Assembly: GCA_900553545.1 (NCBI GenBank)
Contig: USDP01000028.1
Coordinates: 1-13,205, forward strand
DNA length: 13,205 bases
Direction of reading: 5' to 3'
Source: an uncultured Eubacteriales bacterium
GTDB lineage: Bacteria > Bacillota > Clostridia > Oscillospirales > Oscillospiraceae
Made by a program: the position numbers and the translations under genes. A model generated the notes under the pieces. The model was not told the DNA's origin and searched no databases. It saw nothing but the letters and a program-made list of their open reading frames with translations. Position 1 is the stretch's first letter; the number at the start of each line of letters is the position of its first letter. Positions 1 through 6,979 of this stretch are shown piece after piece.

Positions 1-63
1 ACGCGGATCCCGTAGATCACGGGCGGTCTCCCGCCCCAGGTCTCCCGGATCTCCACGCGCAGC

Positions 64-241
64 GCACAAAGGCCCCCTCTATCAAGAGGGGGCTGTCAGC
101 GAAGCTGACCGGGGAAGTTTTCTTCTCCCCCCTGATCGCCGTTGGCGATCGTCCCCCCCTCTTCGTAGAGGGGGGGACTTTCCGCTGCGGCGGGATTTTC
201 TTGATACAAAAAAGAGCTGCCCATCCGGGCAGCCCTTTTTT
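64..241. repeat. Hairpin-rich intergenic repeat, copy A (long form)
   Basis: This copy is a chain of perfect hairpins. They are CCCCCTCT/AGAGGGGG (73-92), GTCAGC/GCTGAC around 94-108, GATCGCC/GGCGATC around 134-150, and a 12-bp stem GTCCCCCCCTCT/AGAGGGGGGGAC at 151-178. It ends in the terminator hairpin at 216-233. Most of it is shared with copy B at 3280-3417, but copy A holds about 44 extra bases including the 12-bp stem. TATCAAG (80-86) and its inverse CTTGATA (200-206) bracket the core in both copies. No open reading frame is supported, and no mobility function is visible. Confidence 0.8.
206..241 (-). terminator. Intrinsic terminator of the SLH/SGNH gene
   Basis: The stem GCTGCCC/GGGCAGC (216-222 and 227-233, loop ATCC) has an A-run on its left and a T-run on its right. 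Read on the minus strand, the stem is followed by a U-rich tract just after the TAA at 250-248. The T-run at 235-241 means it could also stop plus-strand transcripts. Essentially the same hairpin ends copy B of the repeat. Confidence 0.85.
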
Positions 242-247
242 GAGATA

Positions 248-3103
248 TTACGGAAGATAGACGGTTTTCAGCGCGTCGGCCAGAGCCCTGGTCATGACGT
301 CGTGTCCGGCGCAGTTGGGATGGATCTCATCGCCGAGGGCATAGGCGGCGCGGTTGCTCGCGCTGTCGCCGCTGATCTCCGTGGAATAGAGATCGACCAG
401 CGTCACGCCGTAATGCGCGGCCATTTTTGCGATCAGTTCGTTGTATTTGGGCAGCTCGACGCCGCGTTCTGCGACTCTGTCCTGCCAGGCCACGTGCGGA
501 ATGTTCATCATCAGGAGCTTGGCGTTCGGATAGGTCGTCTTGATCTTATGGAGCATCACGGCATATCCCTCGGCCACCGTGGTAGGCGTAGCGTAGACAT
601 ACTTGCCGTCCTGCACCGTGATCAGGGTGTCGAAGTTCACGGCCTCATAGCTGCCGGTCGTGATGCGGCCCTGCGGCGCCGCCGCGCCATGGTCGTTGAA
701 GCCGATGTAGATGGAGATGATGTCGGGCTGTTCGCCGGTATGGTCGTTATGGAGCTGGCAGGCGCGCGTGTCATACGCCTGATCTCTTGTGCTGCCGCTG
801 ACATTGCCCATGCCGATGACACGCGAACCGGAGGACGAATTGTTGACGCAAAGCTCCATGTCGTACTCGTCAATGAGCTGCATCCAATAGGTGTCCGTCA
901 CGGCGATATCCTTCAGATCAGGCCGGTCTGAACGGTTCGGGCTGTAAAACACGCAGTTGCCGCCGATGGTGGAGTTATAGCTTGTGTTGTTGCAGTAATC
1001 CACATAGGTACTGATGCTGTCGCCGAGAATGGAGAGCTTTTTGCCCTTCAGCGCGGCGCGGAGTGCGGTATCCTCCGCAAGCTGCGTTTCGGCGCTGTCC
1101 AGCGCGGCGAGATGCTCCGCGTAAGCGCGCGTCTCCGTCGCGTAGACCGCGATGGCAAGCACTTCGTTCGTGGAGGGCTTGGTCGGTGTCGTCGCGACCT
1201 TGTTTGTGAACAGGTTGTCCGCAGGATCCGCGCTCTGGAAATAGTCAAAAAGGACTGCATCGTTCTTGCCCGCAAACGCAAGCGTCTCGTCCTCGCCAAC
1301 CGGGATATTCACATCCAGCGAGATCCATTTGTTGACCGCGCTCGGATTGCAGCCGTTCAGCTGCTCCAGCGGGAGCTTGAGCGTATAGCTTTCCACGATC
1401 GTCGTGGGCTGCTTGCTGTACACCGGAGCCGCCTTTACCCGGTGGACGGTAAAGGTCTGGTTGGCGTCAATGGCGTTGACCTGCCGGACAAACAGCTCTA
1501 ACCGCGTAATCGTCTTGCCCGAGAATCTGGTGTTCTGGTAGAACGCAAACGGCACATAGTCGCCTGTCACAGAGATCTTATGCGCCGCGCCCGCCGCGTA
1601 GGCGGCGTGTATGTCCGTCGTCAGTTCCACTTCCTTGGAGATCGTGACTGTCGTCCGGATGGCCAGCTTGTCCGTGAGGCCGTTCGTGATATCAGCCGGG
1701 CCGGAGGCCGCCGCGCCGAGCGTGGCGACAGTGCCGAGATCGTCGGCCGTGGGCAGCTCCTCGAACGAGAGCAGTGCAGCGGTGTCGCCGGGCGCGCCGA
1801 ATACGATCGTCTGGTTCTCGCCGACGGCAAGCGGCGCGAGCGTCAGATCATTCAACCCCGCCGTGAGCGTGACAGTCTGCGGGTCGGAGAGCGTCACGGT
1901 CGTACCGGCGGCGCGGGCCGCGAGCACATCGCTGACGTTGGCCACACCGATGGTCATCATGCCGGGTGCGGCAGCTGCGATGGCCAGCTTTGTAAGGGTA
2001 ACACCGGAATAGCCGGTTTTGCCGGTATACGGCAGATAGTGGTGCATCAGCGCAGCCTGACGCGCGGAAAGATCGATGCTGTGGGACTGGAAATACTCAT
2101 TTCCGAACAGACCGATGGTGTTTTCGGGATCGTTCGGGGCCGTGGTGTCGACGAGCTTGTAGGCGGAGCGCACACGGCCCGTCCAGAGATAGCCGTCGTA
2201 GCCGACATAGGTGCTGTCGCCCTTGTCGCCCTTATCTCCCTTGTCACCCTGATCACCTTTGTCGCCCTTGTCACCCTTGTCGCCCTGCGGGCCTTGCGGG
2301 CCTTCGGGGCCCTGAGGGCCAGCGGGGCCTTCGGGGCCCTGAGGGCCAGTCGGGCCAACGGGGCCTTGCGGGCCAACCGGGCCGGCGGGGCCCTGTGCGC
2401 CGGAGATGGTGGTCGTGGTGTTTTTCGTGAGCGTGATGTTCCGGCGGGCGGAGGCATCGAACATGCGGATGAGGATCGCCGCGACCTCGCTGCGCTGGAT
2501 GCTGGAATTGGAATTGAAATCACCGTTAGAGTTGGAACCGGTCAGGATGCCGGCGCGATAGAACGTATAGATCTCATCCGCATAGAGATCCGAGGACGAG
2601 ACGTCGGGGATGGCGTTGTCCTGCACGGTGTTCCGCGCGGCATAGCTCCCGCTGGGCATCGCGTCATAGAAAATATGGACAAACTCCGCGCGGCTGATGG
2701 GGCTGTTCATCAGCGCGGGCTTGTAGGACGCATATTCCGGCTCAATGATCCCATTTGCAACCGCATAGGATACATAGGTGCTGTACCACGGGCTGCCGTT
2801 TTTCAGCGTGACAGCGCCGGTCTGCGCCTTCTGGTGCAGCGCGGCGGCCAGCTTGATGGCCTGCGCAATGGTCAATGTGCCCGTGGGGCTGAAGCGTGTG
2901 GGCGTCACGCCGTCGACGAGTCCCTGTTCATGGGCATTTTTCACGTCGGAATAATACCAGCTGAACATGGACACATCCTCAAACGGCAGCGTTGCCGCAG
3001 AGACGGCGCAGACGCTCCCGCTCAGGATCATCGCCAGCACAAGCAGCAGCGCAGCGAGCCGCCGCAGGAGTCTGTTTCCACGGGGTGCGATCGTTCGTAT
3101 CAT
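248..3103 (-). CDS. SLH-anchored, collagen-stalked SGNH/GDSL hydrolase
   Basis: This is a predicted surface esterase or acylhydrolase of 951 residues. A signal peptide (1-36, arginine-rich then hydrophobic, ending VSA) is followed by three SLH modules (about 38-90, 103-150 and 163-216), which in this family bind secondary cell-wall polymers. Residues 235-297 are 21 uninterrupted Gly-X-Y triplets, first GPx then GDK/GDQ. Residues 298-685 are beta-rich with a diverged duplication. The SGNH domain (about 687-951) shows GDS (Ser696), Gly759 in NNSSSGSR, GFND (Asn803) and DEIHPN (Asp925, His928), so the catalytic set is complete. I start at the ATG at 3103 because AAGGAAAAG lies just upstream and the signal peptide begins there; a start 13 codons earlier has no such site. 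The substrate is unknown; deacylation of a glycan is a guess. The gene stands alone between two terminators. Confidence 0.9.
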   Translation of the reverse strand: MIRTIAPRGNRLLRRLAALLLVLAMILSGSVCAVSAATLPFEDVSMFSWYYSDVKNAHEQGLVDGVTPTRFSPTGTLTIAQAIKLAAALHQKAQTGAVTLKNGSPWYSTYVSYAVANGIIEPEYASYKPALMNSPISRAEFVHIFYDAMPSGSYAARNTVQDNAIPDVSSSDLYADEIYTFYRAGILTGSNSNGDFNSNSSIQRSEVAAILIRMFDASARRNITLTKNTTTTISGAQGPAGPVGPQGPVGPTGPQGPEGPAGPQGPEGPQGPQGDKGDKGDKGDQGDKGDKGDKGDSTYVGYDGYLWTGRVRSAYKLVDTTAPNDPENTIGLFGNEYFQSHSIDLSARQAALMHHYLPYTGKTGYSGVTLTKLAIAAAAPGMMTIGVANVSDVLAARAAGTTVTLSDPQTVTLTAGLNDLTLAPLAVGENQTIVFGAPGDTAALLSFEELPTADDLGTVATLGAAASGPADITNGLTDKLAIRTTVTISKEVELTTDIHAAYAAGAAHKISVTGDYVPFAFYQNTRFSGKTITRLELFVRQVNAIDANQTFTVHRVKAAPVYSKQPTTIVESYTLKLPLEQLNGCNPSAVNKWISLDVNIPVGEDETLAFAGKNDAVLFDYFQSADPADNLFTNKVATTPTKPSTNEVLAIAVYATETRAYAEHLAALDSAETQLAEDTALRAALKGKKLSILGDSISTYVDYCNNTSYNSTIGGNCVFYSPNRSDRPDLKDIAVTDTYWMQLIDEYDMELCVNNSSSGSRVIGMGNVSGSTRDQAYDTRACQLHNDHTGEQPDIISIYIGFNDHGAAAPQGRITTGSYEAVNFDTLITVQDGKYVYATPTTVAEGYAVMLHKIKTTYPNAKLLMMNIPHVAWQDRVAERGVELPKYNELIAKMAAHYGVTLVDLYSTEISGDSASNRAAYALGDEIHPNCAGHDVMTRALADALKTVYLP
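2213..2401 (-). repeat. Collagen-like Gly-X-Y coding repeat
   Basis: Twenty-one consecutive Gly-X-Y triplets (residues 235-297) form two blocks: 13 triplets rich in GPQ, GPE, GPA and GPV, then 8 rich in GDK and GDQ ending in GDS. At DNA level these are 9-base-related repeats that could change length by slippage. Bacterial collagen-like segments of this kind form trimeric stalks. Here the segment separates the wall-binding SLH modules from the catalytic part. Confidence 0.9.
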
Positions 3104-3125
3104 GTCTTTTCCTTCTTTCGTTAAA

Positions 3126-3146
3126 TTTTGTGCAGCATGCACAAAA
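3126..3146. promoter_or_regulatory. Perfect dyad in the 5' leader of the SLH/SGNH gene
   Basis: The 9-bp arms TTTTGTGCA and TGCACAAAA are separated by 3 bases. On the predicted minus-strand transcript this lies at about +6 to +26, between the -10 box and the ribosome site. It could be a repressor operator or a 5' mRNA hairpin. No regulator gene is adjacent. Confidence 0.55.
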
Positions 3147-3157
3147 TCCGCAACTGC

Positions 3158-3186
3158 ATAATATACATATATGTATTAACGAACAA
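3158..3186 (-). promoter_or_regulatory. Candidate sigma-A promoter of the SLH/SGNH gene
   Basis: Read on the minus strand, TTGTTC (3186-3181) and TATTAT (3163-3158) are separated by 17 bases. The spacer is AT-rich and overlaps the 14-base perfect palindrome ATACATATATGTAT (3163-3176). The predicted start site is near 3151, giving a leader of about 48 nt. The rest of the 176-base stretch from 3104 to the repeat at 3280 shows no gene. Confidence 0.55.
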
Positions 3187-3279
3187 TCGTGCTGGGCGGG
3201 ATCCATTTTCTGATACAAATAGCAAAAATATTGTATATTTTTCAGAATGCCGGGGCAAAAGCAGCGGGCGGAGGCATCT

Positions 3280-3417
3280 GCACAAAGGCCCCTCTATCAA
3301 GAGGGGGCTGTCAGCGGAGCTGACTGGGGGAGTTTCAAGGCTTCTCCCCCCTGATCGCCGCAACGGCGGGGTTTTCTTGATACAAAAAAAGAGCTGCCCA
3401 TCCGGGCAGCTCTTTTT
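3280..3417. repeat. Hairpin-rich intergenic repeat, copy B (short form)
   Basis: This matches copy A in order: GCACAAAGG, then a C/T-rich stem with TATCAAG in its loop, GTCAGC/GCTGAC, a CTCCCCCCTGATCGCC segment, TTTTCTTGATACAAAA and the terminator hairpin. It lacks the 12-bp stem of copy A and instead has a short CGCCG/CGGCG hairpin near 3357-3369. It is in the same orientation as copy A, so the two are direct repeats around the SLH/SGNH gene. Confidence 0.8.
3386..3417 (-). terminator. Intrinsic terminator of the BMP lipoprotein gene
   Basis: A near-perfect palindrome pairs AAAAAGAGCTGCCC with GGGCAGCTCTTTTT around the loop ATCC (3400-3403). It begins 17 bases past the stop codon at 3434 on the minus strand and gives a stem of about 9 GC-rich pairs followed by a U-run. 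It is symmetric and so can act in both directions. It should separate transcription of this gene from the downstream SLH/SGNH gene. Confidence 0.9.
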
Positions 3418-3433
3418 GATTGGAAACTGAGAA

Positions 3434-4735
3434 TTAGTACGCCTCGTTGATCCACTCGATGCCGTCGATGCGGAGCGTGAAGTACGGAGCGGACTGGAAG
3501 TAGGATTCGTGGAACGCGCCGTCAAACACAGCCTCTTCGCTGTCGGCCACGAAGTCGCCGTCAGTATCGACCGCGAACGCATGGTCAACGGTCTTGCCAT
3601 CGACTGTGAACGTGGAGGTGTCGAAGACCTGGATGGTGCCGTTCTTGATGCCTTCTTCGACCTCGGCCAGCTTTTCAGCAGTGCCGGGGGCCGCGATGGC
3701 CTCGTTCAGCGGAGTCATGACAACTTCGTCGTCCGACATGCCCTTGCACCAGTCCTGCTCAAGCTCGGTGCCGTTGACAACGCACTCGATGGCATGGACA
3801 AAGTAGTTCGTCCAGTCGATGCGGGTGCCGATGATGGATGCCTCGGGCGCGATGGTGGTCATGTCGTTGTTATAGCCGGTGTGGTACACGCCGCCAGCCT
3901 GAGCCGCAGTCGCGGGGGTGGTGTTATCGGAGTGCTGGGAGATGACGATGCAGCCGAGGTCGATCAGCGCCTTGGCGGCGTCCGCTTCCGCGGTGGCGTC
4001 AGACCAGGAGCCGACGAACTGAACCTTCATGGTCGCGCTCGGGCAGACGCTGCGCGCGCCCAGATAATAAGCGGTGAAGCCGGAGACGACCTCCGCGAAG
4101 GAGTACGCGCCGACGTAGCCGATGACAGCCTGATCCTCGGTGATCTCGCCGTCGTCGATGAGCTGCTGCATCTTCAGGCCCGCGGCAACGCCCGCGACAT
4201 AGCGGCCTTCATAGATGTTGGCGAATGCGTTGTGCGTGTTGGCCAGGTCGTCATAGCGGCTGCCCTGGTTAGTCATGCCGACGAACTGCACGTCCGGATA
4301 CTCGGCCGCAACGGTCAGCATGGCAGGCTCGTGGCCGTAAGAGTTGTTGAAGATGATCTCGCAGCCATCCTCGACCAGCTCTTCGTTGGCAACGGCAACG
4401 GGGTCGCCCTCGATGAGGTTCCACTTGATGACCCATTCGACGTTGATGCCTTCGGCCTTCAGCTTCTCGTCGGCAGCTTCCTTGCCGCGCATGAAGTTGT
4501 AGGTGTAGCCCTGGTCGTTCTCATCGCCGATGAGGACGAGGCCGACCTTGATGGTCTTGCCTTCTTCGGCGGTATCGGCGGTGTCAGCGGTATCGCCGGT
4601 GTTATCGGTGGTTTCGGTCGTGTCGGCGGGGGTCGTGGTGTCGTCCTTGGCGGTGTCATCCGTGGTCTTGGACGAGCAGGCCACCAGCGCGAATACCATC
4701 ACGAGCGCCAGGAGCAAAGCGATGATCTTTTTCAT
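3434..4735 (-). CDS. BMP-family ABC transporter substrate-binding lipoprotein
   Basis: This is an extracellular ligand-binding lipoprotein of 433 residues. A lysine start and hydrophobic stretch end in the lipobox LVAC (Cys20), which would be lipidated. A Thr/Asp/Ala-rich linker (about 21-60) leads to the BMP domain (about 62-400), beginning IKVGLVLIGD and continuing with the family's periplasmic-binding pattern. Known BMP proteins such as PnrA and BmpA bind purine nucleosides; the ligand here is inferred from family and from the divergent guanine deaminase gene. ATG 4735 is chosen because AGGAGG (4751-4746) lies 10 bases upstream and the lipoprotein signal starts there. A 26-residue longer reading would bury the signal. 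No permease or ATPase gene is present on either side, so its transporter partners must be encoded elsewhere. Confidence 0.9.
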   Translation of the reverse strand: MKKIIALLLALVMVFALVACSSKTTDDTAKDDTTTPADTTETTDNTGDTADTADTAEEGKTIKVGLVLIGDENDQGYTYNFMRGKEAADEKLKAEGINVEWVIKWNLIEGDPVAVANEELVEDGCEIIFNNSYGHEPAMLTVAAEYPDVQFVGMTNQGSRYDDLANTHNAFANIYEGRYVAGVAAGLKMQQLIDDGEITEDQAVIGYVGAYSFAEVVSGFTAYYLGARSVCPSATMKVQFVGSWSDATAEADAAKALIDLGCIVISQHSDNTTPATAAQAGGVYHTGYNNDMTTIAPEASIIGTRIDWTNYFVHAIECVVNGTELEQDWCKGMSDDEVVMTPLNEAIAAPGTAEKLAEVEEGIKNGTIQVFDTSTFTVDGKTVDHAFAVDTDGDFVADSEEAVFDGAFHESYFQSAPYFTLRIDGIEWINEAY

Positions 4736-4825
4736 TCTTTTGGTTCCTCCTAAAAATTTTTCAGGCAGCAGACCGTTGCCCGCACGGACCGTTCCAGCTT
4801 TCGCCATCGTCAAATCCGTGCCTCT

Positions 4826-4854
4826 ATTTTACAGTACTTTTTTCTAAAAATCAA
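4826..4854 (-). promoter_or_regulatory. Sigma-A promoter of the BMP lipoprotein gene
   Basis: Read on the minus strand, TTGATT (4854-4849) and TAAAAT (4831-4826) have a 17-base spacer and an A/T-rich upstream region. The start site is predicted near 4819, giving a leader of about 85 nt. Within that region, GCACGGA (4821-4815) and TCCGTGC (4788-4782) can pair, though part of the first arm may lie upstream of the start site. Confidence 0.7.
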
Positions 4855-5012
4855 TGTGTTTTTTCGGATTCTTTCAAGCATTTTTCAACAAAAGCTCAAA
4901 AGGAGCCTAAAAAATTTTTAGCATTTTTCACAGTTTGGTAATGTTCACCGAAAACGCCCGGTCAGAATTCGTACACTATGACGAGGAAGTCGACGCGCCA
5001 AGCGGGCCGAAA

Positions 5013-5023
5013 TATGATATGAT
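5013..5023 (+). promoter_or_regulatory. Weak candidate -10 region for guaD
   Basis: Two overlapping TATGAT boxes (5013-5018 and 5018-5023) lie about 60 bases before the guaD start. The best -35 partner, GTCGAC at 4989-4994 with an 18-base spacer, is poor. If this is the promoter, activation by a regulator would be expected. Confidence 0.35.
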
Positions 5024-5079
5024 AAACAAAACGGCGGCGCGCTGCGCCGCGCTTATGATGCAAAGGAGCAATATTCATC

Positions 5080-6351
5080 TTGAAAGATTTTGTATTGAAG
5101 GGCAGTCTCTGCTTCAGCACCGACGCAAACACCATGCAGACCATGGACGACGGCTATCTCGTCTGTGAAAACGGCCGCATCGCGGGCGTATTCTCCGCGC
5201 TCCCGGCGCAGTATGCCGCGCTGCCGCTGCTGGACTATACCGGCAAGCTCATTATTCCGGGCATGACCGACCTGCACGTCCACGCGCCGCAGTTCGCGTT
5301 CCGCGGACTCGGCATGGATCTCGAGCTGCTCGAGTGGCTCAACACCTATACGTTCCCGGAAGAATCCAAATACGCCGATCTCGAATACGCCGACCGCGCA
5401 TATTCCAGCTTTGTGGACCATCTGCGCCGCAGCACCACGACGCGCGCGGCCATCTTCGCCACGATCCATCTGCCCGCCACGCGCCTGCTGATGGAAAAGC
5501 TGGAAGCTTCCGGCCTCGTCACCTACGTCGGCAAGGTCAACATGAACCGCAACTGTCCGCCCTATCTGCGCGAGCTGTCAACGAACCATTCCCTGCGCGA
5601 CACCGAACGCTGGATTCTCGATACCAAAGACGCCTTCCAGCGCACGAAGCCCATCCTCACGCCGCGCTTCATCCCCTCCTGCACGGACGATCTGATGTTC
5701 GGCCTTGCGCGCCTGCGCGAACAATACGATCTGCCGGTGCAGAGCCATCTGTCCGAAAACTACAGCGAGATCGACTGGATTCGCGAGCTTTGCCCCAAGA
5801 GCAAGTTCTACGGCGACGCCTATGACCAGTTCGGCCTCTTCGGCGGCGGCTATCCCTGTATCATGGCGCACTGCGTCCACTCGTCCGAGGCCGAGGAGGA
5901 GCGGATGCTGCAAAACGGCGTCTTTGTGGCGCACTCGCCGGAATCAAACATGAACCTCTCCTCCGGCGTCGCGCCCATCAGCCGGTATCTGAAGCACGGG
6001 CTGCACGTGGGTCTTGCCACAGATGTTGCCGGAGGCAGCCACGAAAACCTGCTCCGTGCCATGGCACATGCCATTCAGGCATCGAAGCTCCGCTGGCGGC
6101 TCTATGATCAGGACGTCGCGCCGCTGACGTTCGACCAGGCGTTTTACATCGCGACGATGGGCGGCGGCGAATTTTTCGGCAAGGTCGGCACGTTCGCCGC
6201 GGGCTATGAGCTGGACGCGGTCGTGCTCGACGATGCATCGCTCGACCATCCGCAGCCCCTTTCCGTGCGCGACCGCGTGGAGCGCGCCGTCTATCTGGCG
6301 GATGACCGCAGCATTACGGCAAAATTTGTGGCTGGCGACCAAATCTTCTGA
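5080..6351 (+). CDS. guaD: Guanine deaminase (amidohydrolase)
   Basis: This enzyme hydrolyses guanine to xanthine and ammonia in the cytoplasm. It has 423 residues, close to the usual length. Visible metal and substrate motifs of the family are DLHVHAPQFAFRG (His66, His68), TPRFIPSC (Arg196), QSHLSEN (His223, Glu226), AHCVHS (His264) and TDVAGG (Asp315). The C-terminal stretch EFFGKVG...GYELDAVVLDD is also typical. The start is TTG at 5080: it follows AAAGGAG (5062-5068) by 11 bases and gives the family's usual N-terminus, a hydrophobic strand beginning KDFVLKG. It diverges from the BMP lipoprotein, suggesting coupled uptake and use of purines. No clear terminator follows before the next gene's promoter, so some read-through is possible. 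The function is confident; alternative substrates are not excluded. Confidence 0.95.
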   Translation: MKDFVLKGSLCFSTDANTMQTMDDGYLVCENGRIAGVFSALPAQYAALPLLDYTGKLIIPGMTDLHVHAPQFAFRGLGMDLELLEWLNTYTFPEESKYADLEYADRAYSSFVDHLRRSTTTRAAIFATIHLPATRLLMEKLEASGLVTYVGKVNMNRNCPPYLRELSTNHSLRDTERWILDTKDAFQRTKPILTPRFIPSCTDDLMFGLARLREQYDLPVQSHLSENYSEIDWIRELCPKSKFYGDAYDQFGLFGGGYPCIMAHCVHSSEAEEERMLQNGVFVAHSPESNMNLSSGVAPISRYLKHGLHVGLATDVAGGSHENLLRAMAHAIQASKLRWRLYDQDVAPLTFDQAFYIATMGGGEFFGKVGTFAAGYELDAVVLDDASLDHPQPLSVRDRVERAVYLADDRSITAKFVAGDQIF

Positions 6352-6384
6352 CGGTTTCGCGGAATGAATTGTGCGGGAATGTTC

Positions 6385-6413
6385 TTGTTTTTTCTCCGGT
6401 TCCTCATTATAAT
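6385..6413 (+). promoter_or_regulatory. Strong sigma-A promoter of the queT-like gene
   Basis: TTGTTT (6385-6390) and a consensus TATAAT (6408-6413) have a 17-base spacer. The -10 box is centred in the perfect palindrome TCATTATAATGA (6404-6415). The start site is predicted near 6420, leaving a short leader of about 33 nt with GGAGGAA at 6437-6443. The queT-hydA pair is therefore likely transcribed independently of guaD. Confidence 0.8.
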
Positions 6414-6452
6414 GATGCTCGTAAAAATCATTTCCCGGAGGAACCCTGACCC

Positions 6453-6956
6453 ATGAAAAAACTGAACACCCGCCAGATCGCGCTGAACGGCATTGTCGCC
6501 GGTCTCTACGCGGCCATCACCATCCTGACCGCCTCGTTTGCCTACGGAAATATCCAGTTCCGCATCTCTGAGGCGCTGATGATGCTGCTCCTGTTCGAGC
6601 CGCATCTGACCATCGGCCTGACCATCGGCTGCCTGATCGCGAATCTGTTTTCCACGGTCTCCGTGCTCGACATCGTCATCGGCACAGCCGCAACGCTGCT
6701 GGCCTGCCTGCTCACAACGCGCATCAAAAAGCCGTGGCTCGCGCCGCTGCCTACGATCCTGGTCAACGCCGTGATGGTCGGCGCGATGCTCTCGTGGCTC
6801 TATATGCCGTCTGAACAGTTCTGGAACGGCCTGCTCGTCTTCGGCGGCGAGGTCGGCGCGGGCGAGGCTGCCGTGCTCTATGTGCTCGGCATCCCGCTCT
6901 ATTACGCCATGAAGAAAACGAATTTTATTGAGAAACTGCTGCACCCGAAACATTGA
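6453..6956 (+). CDS. QueT-family membrane protein (putative ECF S-component)
   Basis: This is a small integral membrane protein of 167 residues with about five or six hydrophobic segments (roughly 9-29, 42-50, 52-68, 70-88, 98-117 and 134-153). The N-terminal TRQIALNGIVAGLYAAIT and the motif GNIQFRISEAL (32-42) are the signature of the QueT family, predicted substrate-binding subunits of ECF vitamin transporters for queuosine precursors. No preQ1 riboswitch is visible upstream and no queuosine gene is nearby. Instead the gene sits 101 bases after guanine deaminase and 23 bases before dihydropyrimidinase. Transport of a guanine-like or related base is thus possible, by inference only. The ATG is supported by GGAGG 11 bases upstream. 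The shared ECF energising module would be encoded elsewhere. Confidence 0.85.
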   Translation: MKKLNTRQIALNGIVAGLYAAITILTASFAYGNIQFRISEALMMLLLFEPHLTIGLTIGCLIANLFSTVSVLDIVIGTAATLLACLLTTRIKKPWLAPLPTILVNAVMVGAMLSWLYMPSEQFWNGLLVFGGEVGAGEAAVLYVLGIPLYYAMKKTNFIEKLLHPKH

Positions 6957-6979
6957 CTTTTGGAAAGGAAGCTGGATCC

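Larger units (their letters stand above)
4736..5079. promoter_or_regulatory. Divergent AT-rich control region between BMP gene and guaD
   Basis: These 344 bases hold no convincing gene. Visible elements are the BMP promoter (4826-4854), two exact copies of AGCATTTTTCA (4877-4887 and 4920-4930, 43 bases apart), the palindrome CTAAAAAATTTTTAG (4907-4921), a weak guaD promoter near 5013, and a GC-rich hairpin GCGGCGC/GCGCCGC (5034-5050) before the guaD ribosome site. The repeats may be binding sites for a shared regulator. I found no match to the purine or preQ1 riboswitch cores. Confidence 0.5.

Noticed and set aside
1..63. A protein-like minus-strand reading of the first 60 bases (VEIRETWGGRPPVIYGIR).
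   Set aside because: No ribosome site or good start codon, and it runs into the repeat and off the window. It could be the edge of a gene, but it is too short to support.
2213..2401. Short repeated units that might be a CRISPR array.
   Set aside because: The units are in-frame Gly-X-Y codons without spacers; this is a collagen-like coding repeat.
1580..3124. A 514-residue plus-strand open frame opposite the SLH/SGNH gene.
   Set aside because: Arginine- and alanine-rich composition, no domain, no ribosome site, and fully antisense to a gene with clear motifs.
3509..4753. A 414-residue plus-strand open frame opposite the BMP gene.
   Set aside because: Skewed Val/Asp/Gly composition typical of the antisense of GC-rich coding DNA; the opposite strand is a clear lipoprotein.
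4736..5079. Possible purine riboswitch for guaD or the BMP gene.
   Set aside because: The conserved junction and loop sequences of the purine class are not found on either strand.
4935..5168. A 77-residue plus-strand frame before and into guaD.
   Set aside because: It overlaps the guaD start in another frame, has no ribosome site and resembles nothing known.
6352..6452. Possible preQ1 riboswitch before the queT-like gene.
   Set aside because: The promoter leaves only about 33 nt of leader and no preQ1 consensus is visible.
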